64,000 nucleotides of DNA, taken from Gari tellinella. Its lineage: Eukaryota; Mollusca; Bivalvia; Cardiida; Psammobiidae. The DNA is taken from contig OV277866.1 in NCBI GenBank assembly GCA_922989275.2, positions 29,343,246 to 29,407,245 on the forward strand, written 5' to 3'. A model generated the notes under the pieces. It had not been told where the DNA came from. It saw only the letters and a list, made by a program, of their open reading frames with translations, and searched no databases. Positions 1 through 10,750 of the stretch are shown piece by piece; position 1 is the stretch's first letter; every line of letters starts with the position of its first letter. The translations under genes were made by a program, and so were the position numbers.

Positions 1-155
1 TTAAGTAGTCACATATCTTCAATACTAGAAACAATGCTATCAGGTAAAGGGTTAAAAAAACACCAAAGAGACAGAGAACGTAAGTTACTTGGTGGAATTT
101 CATAGCACAGGCTTGCCTTTGGCGTAGTCATTCAGTGAAGAAGATTGATGATCTA

Positions 156-622
156 TTAACCTCATTACCCCATAAATATGCTTTTCACACCTTTAATATA
201 TTCCTCAACTATAGAAAATATTTTCACTTTATACAGTCAATAAAACATGTATGCACAATAAAATTGTCTTTACCCTAACAGATTATAGCTTAAAGCAGAC
301 TGAAAGTAAAGCAGAATGTGCCTTAAGTCACATCCTGCCTTACCTTCAACCTGCTTAACCCTTTACCCCATAGCATGTTGTTAGTTTTGAAGATAGGTGA
401 CTACTTAAAGCAGGTTGAAAGTAAAGCAGTCTGCTTTAATCTACCATCTGCTAGAATATAGAGTATATTTCTTATGATACGTACTCATGGCATAATAAAT
501 TGGAACTATTTTCTTCAGCGGAGGAATAAACTAAACGCGCTAAAAGGCGCTTCTATCAGGGAAAGGGTTAAAGTGGTCACCTTTCTTCCAAACTAGAAGC
601 AGTCTATGGTGTAATGGGTTAA
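156..622 (-). mobile_element. TTAA-MITE family A, host copy interrupted by another copy
   Basis: Family A definition: about 250 bp, flanked by TTAA, with short terminal inverted repeats TTAACCCNTTACCCCATA. One side (end 1) continues GCCTGTTTCTAGTTTTGAAG. The other (end 2) continues AATACGCCTTTTTACGCCTT and holds an AATAAA when read toward its outside. The centre is a hairpin GCTTAAAGCAGG...CCTGCTTTAAGC. TTAA target sites and TTAA ends suggest piggyBac-type mobilisation. This copy starts with end 2 and is split by another at its right-arm TTAA (355). Confidence 0.75.
355..571 (+). mobile_element. Family A MITE nested in the preceding copy
   Basis: It is bounded by TTAA on both sides, lies inside the right stem arm of the host hairpin, and has lost part of its own hairpin loop. 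Host sequence resumes at 'AAGTGGTCACC' after 571. Confidence 0.72.
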
Positions 623-805
623 CACTTTTCCCTGTTTAAAATTCTATATAAAGCTCAACCCATTATAAACGACAGTATCCCCAGGAAAGAACACAGACAC
701 ATATCAAGACAGACCCTATCAGAAAATTGCAGAACGTCTGATCTAGGTCTACACTGTTTTTGAAACACGAAAACATGTGTCGGAAGAGTTAAGAAAATTG
801 GGCTC

Positions 806-1318
806 TAAACCCCTAACCCCATAGCCTATAGTTAGTTTTTGAAGACAGGTGACCACTTTACTTTCAACCTACTTTAAGCAACTATCTACTAGAATACAGA
901 AAATGTTTCTCATGGTACAAATTAATGATAGTATTGAGTGGAACTATATTCTTAAATGCACAAATATATTAGAGGCGTAAAAAAGCGTATTTATGGGGTT
1001 ATTTGGTTTATACAGATAAAAAGAAATGCAGAAATTACCCAATGGAGCATCATGCCTTCCATTAGAGAGTTTTCTGAATTAAACCATTATCCTATATAGC
1101 TTGTTTCTACTTTTGCAGACTTGTGATCACTTAGAGCAGGTTGAAAGTAAAGCAGAATGCGCCCTAAGGTACATCCTGTTTTACTTTCAGCCTGCTTTTA
1201 ACTATTATCAACCACGATATTGAAAAACTTTTATCCTGCATATTTATGAAGTATAAAGAGCGACTATTTTCTTTAGTGGAGGAATAAATTAAAGGCAATT
1301 ATGGAGTAATGGGTAAAG
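806..1318 (+). mobile_element. Two decayed family A copies
   Basis: The first (806-1005) lacks the left stem arm. The second (1079-1318) has an intact hairpin but drifted ends. Between 624 and 806 I see only a fragment of a 'TCTAGGTCTACACTGTTT' hairpin from another family. Confidence 0.6.
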
Positions 1319-1399
1319 CAGAAAAGTTTTGACAGAACAGGTCAGACGTATAAAAATGCATTTCAATGAGGAATAGGATAAATTTATTATCAGGTTAAA

Positions 1400-1645
1400 T
1401 GATAACCAATTACCCGGCCCATAAATATGCATTTTTATTTCTCAATTGAAGACAATAGTTCAAATTTATGCAGTCATGAATATGTATCATGAGAAATATT
1501 TTCTTTATTCTAGCAGATGATAGCTTAAAGCAGGTTTAAAGTAAAGCAGAATGTACCTTAAGGCACATTCTGCTTTAATTTCAACCTGCTTAAAGTGGTC
1601 ATAATGTCTTGGAAATTAGAGAAAGGCTGTGGGGTAACAGGTTAA
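1400..1645 (-). mobile_element. Family A MITE, end 2 first
   Basis: The left end is CCAATTACCCGGCCCATAAA, the right end GGGGTAACAGGTTAA. The hairpin loop reads GTACCTTAAGGCAC, so the arms no longer match perfectly. From 1646 to 2214 I see no gene, only half of a CAAGCATTTGATTGG palindrome (1925-1995) and a CTGATCAGAG hairpin at 2040-2145. Confidence 0.62.
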
Positions 1646-2214
1646 AGAATGAGATATTTCTTGGAGATTCTGAATAGCTTTTATAACCTAGTATTATATT
1701 TTTGCTGCTGAAATGTAAATCTTAGTTTTGCAAATATTTTTTGTAAAAAAAAATGGCATGTTAAGCTTTCATAGAACACAATGAATTATTTTGTTTAATA
1801 GTGATGCTTATGTTTACTGTGTAATAGTTAATACATTTAACTCAGAAATAGAACCAATGATCCAAGGTCATAAAGAGTTGGTGTTGAGTATGAGGTCATT
1901 TTCAAGAATTTTATTGGTTAGATTTGAGCAAAAGCATCCGGCCCAATCATATGCTTGAGAACGATATCAGACTCAACTCAAACTCGTTATAACTTTGAGG
2001 GCTTGTGATTGGTATACTCCCAAGTTACAATTTGTGTACCTAGGAAGAGTGCACTAATACTTTGCAAACAGTGTAGACCCAGATCAGAGGATCCCTCTTT
2101 AGGGCATCCTTTAGGAGCCCTCTGACCAGGGTCTGCACTATTTGTCATTTTAGAATATATTGTAAAAAATACCACTTTGGTTGGCAATTGAAAATATGGC
2201 GAATTAGCGAATCT

Positions 2215-2467
2215 TTAACCCTTTACCCAATAACCTATTTATGATATTAAAGACAGGTGATCACTTAAAGCAGGTTGAAAGTAAAGCAGAATGTGCCTTA
2301 AGGCACATTCTGCTTTACTTTCAGCCTGCTTTAAACTACTATCTGCTAGGCTATATGAAGATATTTGTTATTGTAATTGTTCATGAGGTTATAAACTGGA
2401 ACTATTTTCTTTAGCGGAGGAATAAATTAAACACGCTAAAAGTCTCTTCTATAGGGGAAAGGGTTAA
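2215..2467 (+). mobile_element. Family A MITE, intact
   Basis: A complete copy, TTAACCC...GGGTTAA, with a perfect loop stem GTGCCTTAAGGCAC and a right end carrying GGAGGAATAAATTAAA. Confidence 0.8.
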
Positions 2468-2535
2468 ACAGCAGACAGCTTCATGTACAGCCAAATTAAA
2501 GAAGACAAGTGGCCATTAAACACAAATTTGACTTG

Positions 2536-2809
2536 TTAACCCATTATCCCATAGCTTGTTTCTAGTATTGAAGATAGGTGACCATTTAAAGCAGGTTGAA
2601 AGAAAAGCTGAATGCGCCTTAAGCACATTCTGCTTTACATTCAGCCTGCTTTAAGCTACTGTCTGCTAGTATACAGAGATAATTTCTTATGAGACATAAT
2701 AACGTATTCATGCCTATAAAATTGTTTGGTCAGTCCAGAAATAAATTTAGGCATAAAAACATATCTATGGAATAAAGGTTTAAAACATATCTATGGAATA
2801 AAGGGTTAA
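2536..2809 (+). mobile_element. Family A MITE with duplicated right end
   Basis: The last ~28 bp (ACATATCTATGGAATAAAGG) occur twice in tandem. The loop is GCGCCTTAAGCAC, with one base lost from the right arm. Confidence 0.7.
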
Positions 2810-2821
2810 AGTTTAGATTGT

Positions 2822-3072
2822 TTAACTCTTTCCTCCCTGAAACTTTAAATGGACAATTCCAGTTTAGATTTAAGTCTAGTCCATTTCTGGCTTTTAAGGG
2901 TTGTTTTTGTCCATTTTTGGCATTATGACAAACTGAAGACCCTGATCAGAGGGGGCTCCTTTTGGAGCCCTCTGATCTGGGTCTTCACTGTTTTCACAGG
3001 ACAAGTGTACTATTCATATGTACACTGTTTGAAAATGACGCCTATATGTGGGACTAGGGTTCAAAGGGTTAA
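2822..3072 (+). mobile_element. TTAA-MITE family B
   Basis: Family B has ends TTAACTCTTTCCTCCCTGAA and CTAGGGTTCAAAGGGTTAA. Its central hairpin is built from GACCCTGATCAGAGGGCTCC and its complement. It shares TTAA ends with family A, but its body and core are different. Confidence 0.72.
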
Positions 3073-3399
3073 GCTGACATTGTGCTGTACTGTTTAATCT
3101 GTGTTTAGAGTGATCTTTCAGAAGAAGGAATATAGACCATCATTACGCTGATTGTGGTTTTCTCAGTATCTATGGGATATACTATAGCATATATAGAACT
3201 GTGTCCAATGCAGGTGGTCTCTTAAATCAAGATAAAAATCAAAAGCTGCTGTAGAATCTTCCTTCTTTACATTCATTTTGCCTTAAGCTGCCATCTGTAT
3301 TTAATTCTTTCAACACTAAGTAACTTTTCTGGGTTATTATGTGCCCTTGTGAATCATTGTAGTTAAAAAATTTACCAGTCTACTTGGAATTCTTGGTAG

Positions 3400-3530
3400 T
3401 CTTATAAATACTGCTCTAAATTAGCAAACAGTGTAGACCCTGATCAGAGGGCTTCTATAGGAGCCATCTGATCTTTGTTTATACTATTTGCAAATGTAGT
3501 GAGTATATTTTGAACAGGTCCATGGTGTTG
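3400..3530. repeat. Interspersed repeat with GATCAG hairpin core
   Basis: The segment AATACTGCTCTAAATTAGC...GAGTATATTTTGAACAGG recurs at 59007-59130 with the same GACCCTGATCAGAG hairpin inside. 3073-3400 shows no gene or clear repeat. Confidence 0.55.
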
Positions 3531-3772
3531 ATAATATTAACGCCAACATTAAGTTTTCATAACAACGCATTTATCAAGACACAACAGCGGTATCCTTGTC
3601 ATTTATTTTGAAGATAGTCAAATGCATTTTTGTTGAGGAAACAGTTAACACTTTCCACCATATGTACAGATCACATATATCTATTGGGTTAAATGCAGGT
3701 GTTAGCTTAAAACATGATGAAAGTGAAACAGAAAACTCCCTTTGAAGCTTTCTGCTTCACTTTCATCTTGCT

Positions 3773-3993
3773 TTAACCCTTTGAACCCTAATCCCGCATA
3801 TTGGCGTCCTTTTCAAACAGTGTACATGTGAACAGTACACTTGCCCTGTGCAAACAGTGAAGACCCAGATCAGAGGGCTCTGATCAGGGTCTTCAATGTT
3901 TGTCATAATGCCAAACATTGACAAAACAACCCTTAAAAGTCAAAAATGGAAACTGGAATTGTCCATTTAAAGTTTCAGGGAGGAAAGAGTTAA
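3773..3993 (-). mobile_element. Family B MITE nested in another element's hairpin
   Basis: Reverse orientation relative to 2822. It sits at the TTAA of a host stem: 'CATCTTGCTTTAA' precedes it and 'TTAAGCTTTCACC' follows, so removing it restores a host hairpin that begins near 3695. Confidence 0.68.
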
Positions 3994-4100
3994 GCTTTCA
4001 CCTTTATTCAACACTGCAAATGAATATTAAAATTTTGCACTTATGAGGAGGCGAAGGATGAGGAGTCATACTGCACTTATATGGATGAAAGGCTTAACCC

Positions 4101-4646
4101 TTAAAGGGACTCGCAACCGGATGGTGTACTTGTCAAAATAAAATAAAATACTCAAATAAAAGCAAATTTGTGGCATTATTTGGCTTCTGACATTAAAAAA
4201 ATATGATCAGTCCAAAAAAAGTCTCAAGAATCGTCACCGAATCTTAGATTTTTAGATATTTTCCATCGTTTTTCTATACCGACTAGTAGACGGTATAGTT
4301 GTTGTTGTTGCTTCTCTACACGGGCTCAGACATAAACACGAGCCGAATTACGAAGTTGTATGCACTTTCGATCGCTACACATTGAAATACGTTAAATCGA
4401 TCCGAGATAAACGGATAGTTCCGTGGTCCATTGGTCTAAGCGGTTTCCCCAATTTTGCCTTCTGTCCGCCAATGCCGGGCCCCGGGTTCAAATCCCACCA
4501 GAGACCAATATTTTTTTTTATTGAAATACATTTTTTTTAAACAGAATTTCTTATCCTAAACTAATTCTTTACCATTTATATATGCGTTTGACACATATTT
4601 ACAAATTACTATTTTTAATGCACCATCTGGTTGCGAGTCGCTTTAA
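4101..4646. mobile_element. TTAA-flanked element carrying a tRNA-like segment
   Basis: Terminal inverted repeats AGGGACTCGCAACCGGATGG and CACCATCTGGTTGCGAGTCG lie directly inside TTAA on both sides. Within it, 4425-4510 resembles a tRNA: A box TGGTCTAAGCGG, B box GGGTTCAAATCC, and a CCACCAGAGACC end. It therefore looks like a DNA element that captured a tRNA or SINE head. A related but decayed copy is at 6594-7020. Confidence 0.62.
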
Positions 4647-5152
4647 CCCTTTACCCAATAGCCTGTCTCTAGTTTTGAAAACATGTGCCCACTTAAAACA
4701 GGTTGAAAGTAAAGCAAAATGCACCTTAACAGGGCTGTCATAAGTTGACATAAAAATTCCTAAGATTTCCGTATTTGCTTTTTCCAAGTGCGATTTTACG
4801 AATCGTACCTTTTCCCCCATCGCCTATTTCTAGTCTTGTTGATACGTGACTACTTAAAGCAGGTTGAAAGTAAAGCAGAATGCGCCTTATGGTGCATTCT
4901 GCTTTACTTTCAGCCTGCTTTAAGCTACCTTGTACTAGAAAAAATCTGAAGATTTAGGAAAAATCTGGAGAAATGTCAGCCCTGCCTTAAGGTGCATTCT
5001 GCTTTACTTTCAGCCTGCTTTAAGCTATCAACTGCAAAGAAACTGAACAGATTTCTTATGATACATATTCATGATTGTATAAATTGGAACTATGTTCTTC
5101 AGTGGAGGAATAATTAAATCTGCTAAAAGGCACTGCTATTGGGAAAGGGTAA
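4643..5152 (+). mobile_element. Family A MITE interrupted at its hairpin centre
   Basis: The left half runs to AATGCACCTTAA, the right half resumes at CCTTAAGGTGCATTCTGC after 4984, and the right end is GGGAAAGGGTAAA. Its left TTAA is shared with the element at 4101. Confidence 0.7.
4729..4984. mobile_element. CAGGGCTG element inserted in a family A hairpin
   Basis: The ends CAGGGCTGTCATAAGTTGAC and GAAATGTCAGCCCTG are inverted. The 6-bp CCTTAA is present on both sides as target duplication. Its centre is itself an AAAGCAGGTTGAAAGTAAAG hairpin like that of family A. The ends are hAT-like (CAGGG). Confidence 0.65.
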
Positions 5153-5167
5153 AGCAGCGACTTGTGC

Positions 5168-5373
5168 TTAACCCATTGTATGCTGGGTAATATTTGACGG
5201 CCATTTTAAAATGTCATCTGCAGCAGATATAGCTCAAACATTTGCAAAATATTTTAGCATTTTCTGATAGAGTATTGACTTAGCGGCAAACAGTGTTGAT
5301 CTCAGATCAATGTGGGGCCTGATCTGAGATCAAAACTGTTTGCCTAAAAGTGTATCCCGCATAAAATGAGTTA
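5168..5373. mobile_element. TTAA-flanked MITE with GATCTGAGATC hairpin
   Basis: It begins TTAACCCATTGTATGCTGGG and ends CCCGCATAAAATGAGTTAA. The central palindrome CAAACAGTGTTGATCTCAGA pairs with TGATCTGAGATCAAAACTGT. 5374-5660 contains no recognisable feature. Confidence 0.55.
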
Positions 5374-5662
5374 AATATAGTCCTACTTCTTTGTTGAACT
5401 ATCACACAATACAGGTTGGACGGTATATTGGTTGCATCTGACATACATTTTTGTACAGTTTTTTACGCAATCCCAAATATTAGTTTACCTGCATTATTAA
5501 GTTTTTATATTTTATACAACAGTTACTGTGTATAGCAACATGACTCTTTGTACTGCAATATTTGTACAATAAAGTATTTCTTTAAAGGCTGAACACCTTC
5601 TTTGACTTGTGCATGATATTTTACCGTAGATCGTTATTGGCTCACTATATCACCTTTCAATG

Positions 5663-6214
5663 TTAACCTTTTACTCCATAGTATGTTTCACTCACACTCA
5701 CTATCCTAGTTTAGCGTCTGTGTTCCCTTCGTCAGGGGTTCGACGTTGACTAGTTTCTAGTATTGAAGATAAGCAACCACTTAAAGTAGGTCGAAAGTAA
5801 AGCAGAATGTGCCTTAACCCTTTCCCACATAGCATATTTCTAGTATTGAATATAGGTGTCCACTTAAAGCAGGTTGAAAGTAAAGCAGAATGCGCTTTAA
5901 GCGCATTCTGCTTTACTTTCAGCCTGATTTAAGCTATCGTCTGCTAGAATATAGAAAATATTTTGTATTATACATATTTATGAATGTATAAATTGGAACT
6001 AATTTCTTCAGGGCAAGAATAAACTGAGTGCGCTAAAAGGCGCTTCTATGGGGGAAAGGGTTAAGGTACACTTTGTTTAACTTCCAGCCTGCTTTAAGCT
6101 ACCATCTTCTAAGATAATGAAAATATTTTTCTGACACATATTGATAACTCTATAACATTGAACTATTTTCTTCAGTGGATGAATAAATTAAAGGCATATT
6201 TTGGGGTAATGAGT
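5663..6214 (+). mobile_element. Family A host copy with two insertions
   Basis: The left end TTAACCTTTTACTCCATAGT is broken near 5690 by ~60 bp of unrelated DNA, then the body resumes TAGTTTCTAGTATTGAAG. At the hairpin centre another copy is inserted (5814-6064). The host ends ~6214 with GGGGTAATGAGTTGAA. Confidence 0.66.
5814..6064 (+). mobile_element. Family A MITE inserted at the CCTTAA centre of another
   Basis: It is bounded by TTAA. The host reads GTGCC before it and GGTACACTTTG after it. Its own loop is GCGCTTTAAGCGC with matching arms. Confidence 0.75.
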
Positions 6215-6215
6215 T

Positions 6216-6395
6216 GAACCCTAGCGGTGAGTGTACTTGTCATTAACATATAGTTTACCCGCAAGAATACATTTGTCCTATGCAAACAGTGTAGAACCTG
6301 ATCAATAAATTGTAAAACCATCCTTTAATAGTAAAAATGAACTAGACTATTGGCAACTGGAACTGTCCATTTGAAGTTATTGGGGGTGAATGAGT
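6216..6395 (-). mobile_element. Degenerate family B MITE
   Basis: It contains GTCCTATGCAAACAGTGTAG and CTGGAACTGTCCATTTGAAG but has lost half of its central hairpin. 6396-6594 holds no recognisable feature. Confidence 0.5.
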
Positions 6396-6593
6396 TAAAC
6401 TGAAATTTTCCATTATTAGATCTCCATTTTTCCAGTATTATCAAATGAATATCACTTTTTGGTGGCAAAAGAAAATAGCCTTTTTAAAGTTAAATTTAGA
6501 AAGATCTGTTGTAATTTAGATCTAATAAAATTGATATACTATTTATTTCATTCCATATAATTCATTTCACTTTTAACTTATTAACTAGGACAT

Positions 6594-7030
6594 ATATATG
6601 GCTCTTAAAGTGACTGAAAACCAAATGGTGTATTTGGGAAAAAGAAAAATTAATACTTAGATAAAAGCAAATCTGCAGTAGGCCTACCGTGCATATCGTA
6701 TGAAAGAATTATGGTTGGTATCAAAACTTAAGAAAATCACTGAATCTTTGGGTTTTTTATACTTTTTTCTATATCTTGTTATGGATGGAGTAGATCTTTG
6801 CTTTGAACTTTGCTACATACAATTTAACTCAAAATAAAATGGACCATCTGATAGGAATTGCTGGTGGCTGAGGGAGCTAATGAGCTAACTAGTACACATT
6901 TATCACATATCTTGTGTTGCCTTCTCGGCACAGGTTTGATCCCCACCAAGCTCAATTATTTTTCTCCTTTAAAAATGTATTTTTTAAACATATTTTTGGC
7001 CTAAACAAATATCGTCAACTCTGGTAGTTT
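6594..7030. mobile_element. Decayed relative of the 4101 tRNA-containing element
   Basis: GACTGAAAACCAAATGGTGT matches the 4101 element's start with drift, and AGATAAAAGCAAATCTG matches its interior. At about 6860-6950 there is a degenerate tRNA-like stretch with GGTTTGATCCCC in place of the B box. Confidence 0.5.
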
Positions 7031-7076
7031 CGGACAGCCCGGTAGTTTCGGACACTTTACAAATGCCATGCACATA

Positions 7077-7327
7077 TCAGGCCTGCCATAAGTTGATAAA
7101 AAAATTCCTAAGATTTCAAATTTTTCAAGCCCGATTTTCCTGATTATACCTTTAACCCTAGTCTGTTTCTAGTTTTTAAGACATGTGGTGCTTAAAGCAG
7201 GATGAAAGTAAAGCAGAATGCGGCTTAAGGCGCATTCTGCTTCATATTCAGCCTGCTTTAAGCTACCATGTATGAGAGAAAAAAATCCGAAGATGTAGGA
7301 AAAATCCGGAGAAAATGGAAGCCCTGA
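7077..7327. mobile_element. CAGGCCTG/CAGGGCTG element with AAAGCAGG hairpin core
   Basis: The ends CAGGCCTGCCATAAGTTGAT and AAAATGGAAGCCCTGA are inverted, with a central hairpin (GCGGCTTAAGGCGC loop). It is the same family as 4729-4984 and 58146-58348. Confidence 0.62.
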
Positions 7328-7379
7328 CATATCCTTACCAAGCTCAATTTTTTTCTCTTCTTTAAATTGTATTATTTAG

Positions 7380-8334
7380 CCACGGAATTATACAAAATGG
7401 AATAGCAACTAAGCGAAGTTGAATAGGCGAGTATCTGAGCTCTCGCGGCGGTTGAATTTTGCGAGGTTATGTGTCACGTGACAACATCTTCACTTTTTTG
7501 CCTCGTTGTGCGCCATTTCTGGCGTGAAATTTACCGACTCGAGTGTTTTTATTGACATTTTATAGGATTTAAACGACTTGGTGGACATTCCTATCAATTC
7601 ACGGGAATAAAAACCCGTGAACAATGCTTCGAAAACACACATTTATCATATTGACTACCGGCTGACAGTCTCTTATCAAGTCTCGCGAGTCTCGTACCCG
7701 CCGCACGAGATTTACGATATAGCGCGAGGTTTCGATTCCGTCAGTGTATAATTCTGTGATTTAGCATAATGATTTTGGCTTAAACATGTTTTTTAAAAAC
7801 TTTTGGCATTCATCTACAAAATTATTATTATTATTATTATCATTATTATTTTATCCCATTTAGCTTTGATTCTATCAAGATGGGTAAAATTGTCCGTGTT
7901 TTACCAGGACCCGAAAAAGAGTCCCATTCGGATGATTTATTTCATTGGGGTGATAAAACATGATCATGTGACTGTTCAAAATGGCCGACGATCGAAATTT
8001 AGCAAAACAAAACTGAAAGATGGATTTCTTCTTAAAATGAAAATGACATAAACAATTTAAATGTAGAAAAGAAAGCATACAGATTAGGAAGGCAAATGGT
8101 GACGTGTTTAAGACCGAAATAACCACCGGCATTATGGAGGTACAGTTATTTTCATAACCTAGGGCCCGTTTCTTACCCAAAATGGCAAAATTGTTTTTAG
8201 TGCTTAAGCCTAATCTTGATAGCCTAAAGTACAAATAGCCTACTTCGAGTTGATTTTAAGGCTGGTGATTAGGTGCAGAAAGTGTGATGAAAATAAAGCA
8301 GAAGGCTTTCAAAAGTTAATTATGTTCATACCAC
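7380..8334. other. Unassigned non-coding stretch, locally CpG-rich
   Basis: 7430-7740 is richer in CpG (CTCGCGGCGG, CTCGCGAGTCTCGTACCCGC) than its surroundings. A TTA microsatellite is at 7821-7850. Open frames at 7803-8051 (+) and 7875-8234 (-) overlap each other, show no domain and are not credible genes. Confidence 0.4.
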
Positions 8335-8650
8335 CTGTATAGCTCAGTGGTAGAGCACCATGGTCTTTCCCATACAACGCGCCTCCCAATCATAATCAGT
8401 TTTGATTGTACGGGAGTATACAGATGATGTTGATGTAGAGCGTCAGATTGCAGTGCGGAAGGTTGCGGGTTCAATCCTCGGCCGGGTCAAACCAAAGACT
8501 TGAAAATTGGTAGTAATGGCTTCCCACCTTGGGGCTCAGGATTTCGGGTTAGCATTACGACTGGTTCGTCGGTGTCAGGATAAAGTGACCAGTTGGCTAA
8601 AGTCCCAATGGTGCACCTAAAAAGTGCCCCTTCTCATAATCATCAGAATT
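8335..8650 (+). mobile_element. tRNA-headed SINE with an insertion in its head
   Basis: GTATAGCTCAGTGGTAGAGC is a Pol III A-box region and GGGTTCAATCC a B box. Between them, from ~8358 to 8438, lies foreign DNA, and TAGAGC appears on both sides like a target duplication. The body downstream reads CAGGATTTCGGGTTAGCATT. The split promoter makes this copy inactive. Confidence 0.62.
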
Positions 8651-9234
8651 GATGACGTAGAAGTAATAAATTGAATAGATGCAAAGCTTTAAAGTTTAAC
8701 TAGCAACCAGCTGTATTCAGATTTTACAATGTCACTTATCCTCTTTATCCTATTACCAGGTTACCAGCACAGGTGAATTTTTTTGTTCATTTCGTAAACC
8801 AGCAGAAATTTTGTACCATAGACACTAAAATAACTAAAGGTAAGACCTATATACAGCCAAAACTAGTTGCTATACCGTAAACTGTATTGCGGATACACTG
8901 TGGTCTAGAGGTACAGTACTGCAGCTACATGTAGGCCAAAACCTGATTCTAAAAAGTAGGAGAGCGCCTTTTTCCAGCCTGGATTTATACCAAAGAGGTT
9001 CAAGAAGTTCAAGAGTTACCACCGTGCTAAAAAAAATTATTTTAAAAGACTCGGGGGGGGGGGGGGGGGGGGAGTCTCCCTGCTGGTGATATTTTTCACA
9101 ATCTATGAGATTATGAGAATCATCTTTATTCCTTGTTTTATTCACTCAATGTGTACTCATTATCTACAGGCGACCTGCACAAAAAGCTGGTTTGCCCCCA
9201 GCTTTTTGTTTTGGCCTTATCAGGTAATCAACTC
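8651..9234. other. Unassigned stretch with a poly-G tract
   Basis: No gene or repeat family is recognised. A run of about 20 G lies at 9053-9072. Confidence 0.4.
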
Positions 9235-10175
9235 CACAGGGACGCGACACGATTTTTTGAGAGAAAAAAAAGTCAGAATGTATATATAGAGACAAGGGAT
9301 ACAACTGATCGTCAGTATAGTTTCACCCTATCTCGACACAACTGGGCATATCATGAATAATAATTGATGAAACGACACCCTTTTTCAATTTCTGTCTAGC
9401 TAATATAATACCCTTCCACAAAAACATAACTTTAAACCAAATATAAGTATGCTCTTTCAACAGTAACTGCGTCTACTTACTGAAATCACCGAATTTTTTA
9501 AAACGGGACAGGTGTTCGTTCACAGCCGACACAGCATTGACCACTACTGTACGCTTGTTTCGGCGGTAATATCGAGCATAACAGTCCTACAGTTCCATAG
9601 ATATACGTTTTTGACACCGATCAAAGCTGATTTCTTCTCAAAACATTGCCGTACCAACAACAAATTTGTATGTTTACATGTACAGTAAAGCTCTTCGTAC
9701 CGAACACAGGGACGCAACACGATTGATTTTTGAGGAAAAAAGGTAGAATGTATATATACATATGTTTTGAGAAGAAATTAACTTTGATCGGTGTCAAAAA
9801 CATATATCTATGGAACTGTCGGACTGTTATGCTCGATATTACCGCCGAAACAAGCGTACAGTAGTGGTCAATGCTGTGTCGGCTGTGAACGAACACCTGT
9901 CCCGTTTTCAAAAATTCGGTGATTTCAGTAGGTAGACGCAGTTACTGTTGGAAGAGCATACTTATAGTTGGTTTAAAGTTATGTTTTTGTGGAAGGGTAT
10001 TATATTAGCTAGACAGAAATGGAAAAAGCGTGTCGTTTCATCAATTATTATTCATGATATGCCCAGTTGTGTCGAGATAGGGTGAAACTATACTGACGAT
10101 CAGTTGTATCCCTTGTCTCTATATATACATTCTGACTTTTTTTTTTCTCTCAAAAAATCGTGTCGCGTCCCTGTG
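9235..10175. mobile_element. 941-bp fold-back element with 8-bp target duplication
   Basis: Two arms of ~410 bp (9235-9647 and 9763-10175) are almost perfect reverse complements around a ~115-bp spacer. The element begins CACAGGGACGCGACACGATT, ends with its complement, and ATCAACTC stands immediately on both sides (9227-9234, 10176-10183). The 8-bp duplication and CA(C)AGGG ends are hAT-like. The spacer holds a third copy of the terminus (CACAGGGACGCAACACGATT). Confidence 0.8.
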
Positions 10176-10183
10176 ATCAACTC

Positions 10184-10750
10184 TCCATTCATTTCCTACT
10201 GAAAAATCGTCTCTGCTTTCATCACATACTGATCCAACAATATTCCACTGATTTTAATAAAATAGGTACTGGCTGTTAGAGGAATGACTACTTGTTAAGG
10301 GAATACTATTGTCATTTCAATATTTTCCAAATCACCAGAAATATTAAACATTAAACAGCCTTCAATTGGTTCTTTACATACTTCTGAAATTGCATAGTTT
10401 CCGTAGATCTATAATCTACCACGGGTAAAACACATAGATCTGTAACCCAATGAATCCATGAGTTCCTGCAATAGTCATCTCAAGTCTATAAATTATCATA
10501 TCACAATCCTCAATGTCTCGGTAAATATCTTCATGGAAATAATACAAACCTTTTTCTCTGTGATATCTCGACATTTGTCATGAAGCGACAATCTTCGTTC
10601 AAACTTTCAAAGCGCATGTGCCAGGAATTAAGTAACTTTAATAGATACATTGCTTCAATATGGTCTACAGGAAGGTGCTTTTATTGTGTCCTAGAAAGAG
10701 ACAGGTTGTTGCTTATATAGAGGGAGATTTCTGCTTCAAATTTTCAGGCT
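10184..10750. other. Non-coding stretch, nothing recognised
   Basis: No gene, RNA or repeat family seen apart from a short imperfect palindrome around AGATCTATAATCTACC (10407-10452). Confidence 0.35.

Noticed and set aside
4425..4510. Functional tRNA gene
   Set aside because: A and B boxes are present but the acceptor stem and anticodon arm do not fold convincingly, and the segment is inside a repeated element.
7430..7740. CpG island promoter of a hidden gene
   Set aside because: The CpG-richer patch is short, has no following exon that I can connect and may be part of an old element.
7875..8234. 119-codon open frame on the - strand
   Set aside because: It has no domain, no codon pattern and overlaps another frame on the + strand; AT-rich chance ORF.
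9053..9072. G-quadruplex regulatory site
   Set aside because: A homopolymer G run is most simply a simple-sequence repeat; a similar run at 63829 is inside a MITE.
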